A stretch of DNA of 42,534 bases from Eubacteriaceae bacterium. GTDB taxonomy: Bacteria > Bacillota > Clostridia > Lachnospirales > Lachnospiraceae. A model generated the notes under the pieces. That model did not search any database. It worked only from the letters and a program-made list of their open reading frames with translations, and was not told the origin of the DNA. The stretch spans positions 1-42,534 of the forward strand of contig CAJTCR010000046.1 in the NCBI GenBank assembly GCA_910574915.1, read 5' to 3'. This document shows positions 41,957-42,534 of the stretch, in pieces (within the stretch, counting starts at the first letter, position 1; each line of letters starts with the position of its first letter). The position numbers and the translations under genes are program-made.

Positions 41957-42268
41957 TTATACCTTCCAATCCCGGTCAAGGCGCAAAAGAAGGTTGACCG
42001 TATTCCATACCTGCTGCCCGGCCTGAATGTTATCCGCAAAAAAGCCGCCGGTGCTGCCGTCCCGGCTTTCGTAAAAATGGGACGACAGCATGATAACGGC
42101 CTGCTCGGTGGTGGGCGGCATGGGATTGTCGGTATAGTAGCCCGTGGGGATATGCTGGTAACTCTCCGCATAGGAAAGGGCCGCCGTGATATAGCCACGA
42201 AGCAGCCCGTCGTCCTCGTTATGGGAAAGGATCAGATTGTCCTTTACCTTCTGCAGTAATTCCTCCAT
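41957..42268 (-). CDS. Head-tail connector protein (gp6-like)
   Basis: 103 residues from ATG 42268 (MEELLQKVKDNLILSHNEDD; GLLRGYITAALSYAESYQHI; EQAVIMLSSHFYESRDGSTG). Early-helix LxxVKxxLxxxxxxDDxLLxxYIxxA and late QAVIMLxSHxYExR match HK97 gp6-like DNA-packaging connector proteins. An ATG a few codons upstream (MEFVTTRGGG) in the repeat tail is also in frame. AGAGGTGGCGGC precedes the chosen ATG. Its stop lies at the very edge of repeat copy 3. Confidence 0.85.
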   Translation of the reverse strand: MEELLQKVKDNLILSHNEDDGLLRGYITAALSYAESYQHIPTGYYTDNPMPPTTEQAVIMLSSHFYESRDGSTGGFFADNIQAGQQVWNTVNLLLRLDRDWKV

Positions 42269-42281
42269 GCCGCCACCTCTC

Positions 42282-42364
42282 GTCGTCACAAACTCCATAT
42301 CGCTTACTTCCGCACAAGTGCGAAAGCTCACTCATTCCGTTGCTCCTCCTCTCCCCACAAAGCC
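42282..42364 (-). repeat. 106-bp intergenic module, copy 4, truncated
   Basis: The SD, small frame (MSELSHLCGSKRYGVCDD) and second hairpin are kept. The first hairpin is cut after CCCCACAAAGCC in plus-strand terms, exactly where the adjacent insertion sequence begins. Confidence 0.85.
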
Positions 42365-42534
42365 CTTAACTTGACCCACAAGTTTATGTGGATATCCTAT
42401 TGTTTCTATGCTATACTAAAGAAAAAGAGGTGATCCATATGACGGTAGAATATACGAATTGGGAAACGGAATTTGTAGATGCAAAATTTGTTGATCAGCG
42501 TTTGAAATCACGTTTTTTTAAGATTATGGATGCA
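42365..42534 (+). mobile_element. Insertion sequence (IS4/Tn5-type), 5' end only
   Basis: The left end starts at about CTTAACTTGACCCACAAG (42364-42381), with a -10-like TATACT (42412-42417) and the SD AGAGGTGAT before a transposase. It splits repeat copy 4, so it inserted into the prophage. The right part lies outside the window. Confidence 0.7.
42439..42534 (+). CDS. IS4/Tn5-like transposase, N-terminus (cut by window)
   Basis: ATG 42439 with AGAGGTGAT upstream gives MTVEYTNWETEFVDAKFVDQ and RLKSRFFKIMDA up to the last base. The NWxxxEFxxAxxxDxRLxxRxxxI pattern is the Tnp_DNA_bind domain at the start of Tn5/IS50-like and related IS4-family transposases. Catalytic domain not visible. Confidence 0.75.
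   Translation, partial: MTVEYTNWETEFVDAKFVDQRLKSRFFKIMDA

Noticed and set aside
36653..42364. The 106-bp repeats as att sites or a CRISPR array
   Set aside because: They are separated by whole genes, not short spacers, carry SD and coding features, and none lies at the recombinase end of the prophage.
1..42534. tRNA, rRNA, CRISPR array or reverse transcriptase (DGR)
   Set aside because: I saw no cloverleaf, ribosomal sequence, regularly spaced repeats or reverse-transcriptase motif on either strand.

Overview
The window looks like a chromosome segment of a gut Clostridia (Lachnospiraceae/Oscillospiraceae-like Firmicute). Evidence: strong AGGAGG ribosome binding sites, Tn1549/CTn-type conjugative-element debris (VirD4/TraG tail, KTR protein, TnpV, sigma-like regulator, DUF4368 recombinase tail), Firmicute IS types, and a siphophage-like prophage with large serine recombinases. 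It has two parts of different composition: an AT-rich accessory region (about 1-22,550) full of broken genes, and a GC-rich prophage (about 22,740-42,364) transcribed almost entirely on the minus strand.

Accessory region. 1-554 is an internally deleted IS110-type transposase and 739-1005 a TraG/VirD4 tail. 1162-3566 is an intact BlaI/BlaR1-like regulator and membrane metalloprotease pair behind a twin operator. 3756-6526 is a stack of mobile DNA: a serine recombinase tail cut by an IS66 remnant, followed by an IS701-like element with clear terminal inverted repeats. Next come an AraC-domain/aminoglycoside-phosphotransferase-like fusion (6550-7893), a 166-bp palindromic MITE (8150-8315), a MerR-tautomerase-SDR operon (9004-10524), a decayed IS1634-like transposase, a broken conjugative-element sigma-like gene, an XRE regulator, a coupled TetR-MFS-KTR operon (13782-15976), TnpV, and hicAB and subtilase fragments. 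An operon of a DJ-1/PfpI protein, an AGE-family sugar epimerase and a benzoylformate-decarboxylase-like ThDP enzyme (18022-21999) follows. All three genes are inactivated, two of them partly by small non-coding inserts. A tyrosine-integrase tail (22205-22448) precedes the prophage.

Prophage. On the minus strand, from right to left: head-tail connector, head closure, HK97 gp10-like, tail terminator, major tail protein, a tail chaperone pair joined by a classic A AAA AAC -1 frameshift site, tape measure, Dit (frameshifted), tail endopeptidase/LamG protein (amber codon 10), two small tail proteins, a Shedu-like (DUF4263) anti-phage gene with its own promoter and terminator, a GH18-domain tail-tip protein, holin, a SpoIID-amidase-LysM endolysin, an HTH/zinc-finger protein, a SHOCT-like protein and two tandem large serine recombinases. 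A plus-strand XRE repressor faces the recombinases. A Tn5/IS4-type insertion begins at about 42365 and interrupts the head genes at the window edge.

Most interesting items: (1) a 106-bp intergenic module present four times between phage genes, with two tetraloop hairpins around a Shine-Dalgarno and a conserved small reading frame that varies only synonymously in its core; (2) the self-contained Shedu-like cassette inside the tail operon; (3) a 129-bp palindromic insertion with a 5-bp target duplication whose removal exactly restores the AGE reading frame; (4) a two-copy MITE. The two lesions in tail genes and the IS insertion suggest a defective prophage, unless they are assembly errors.
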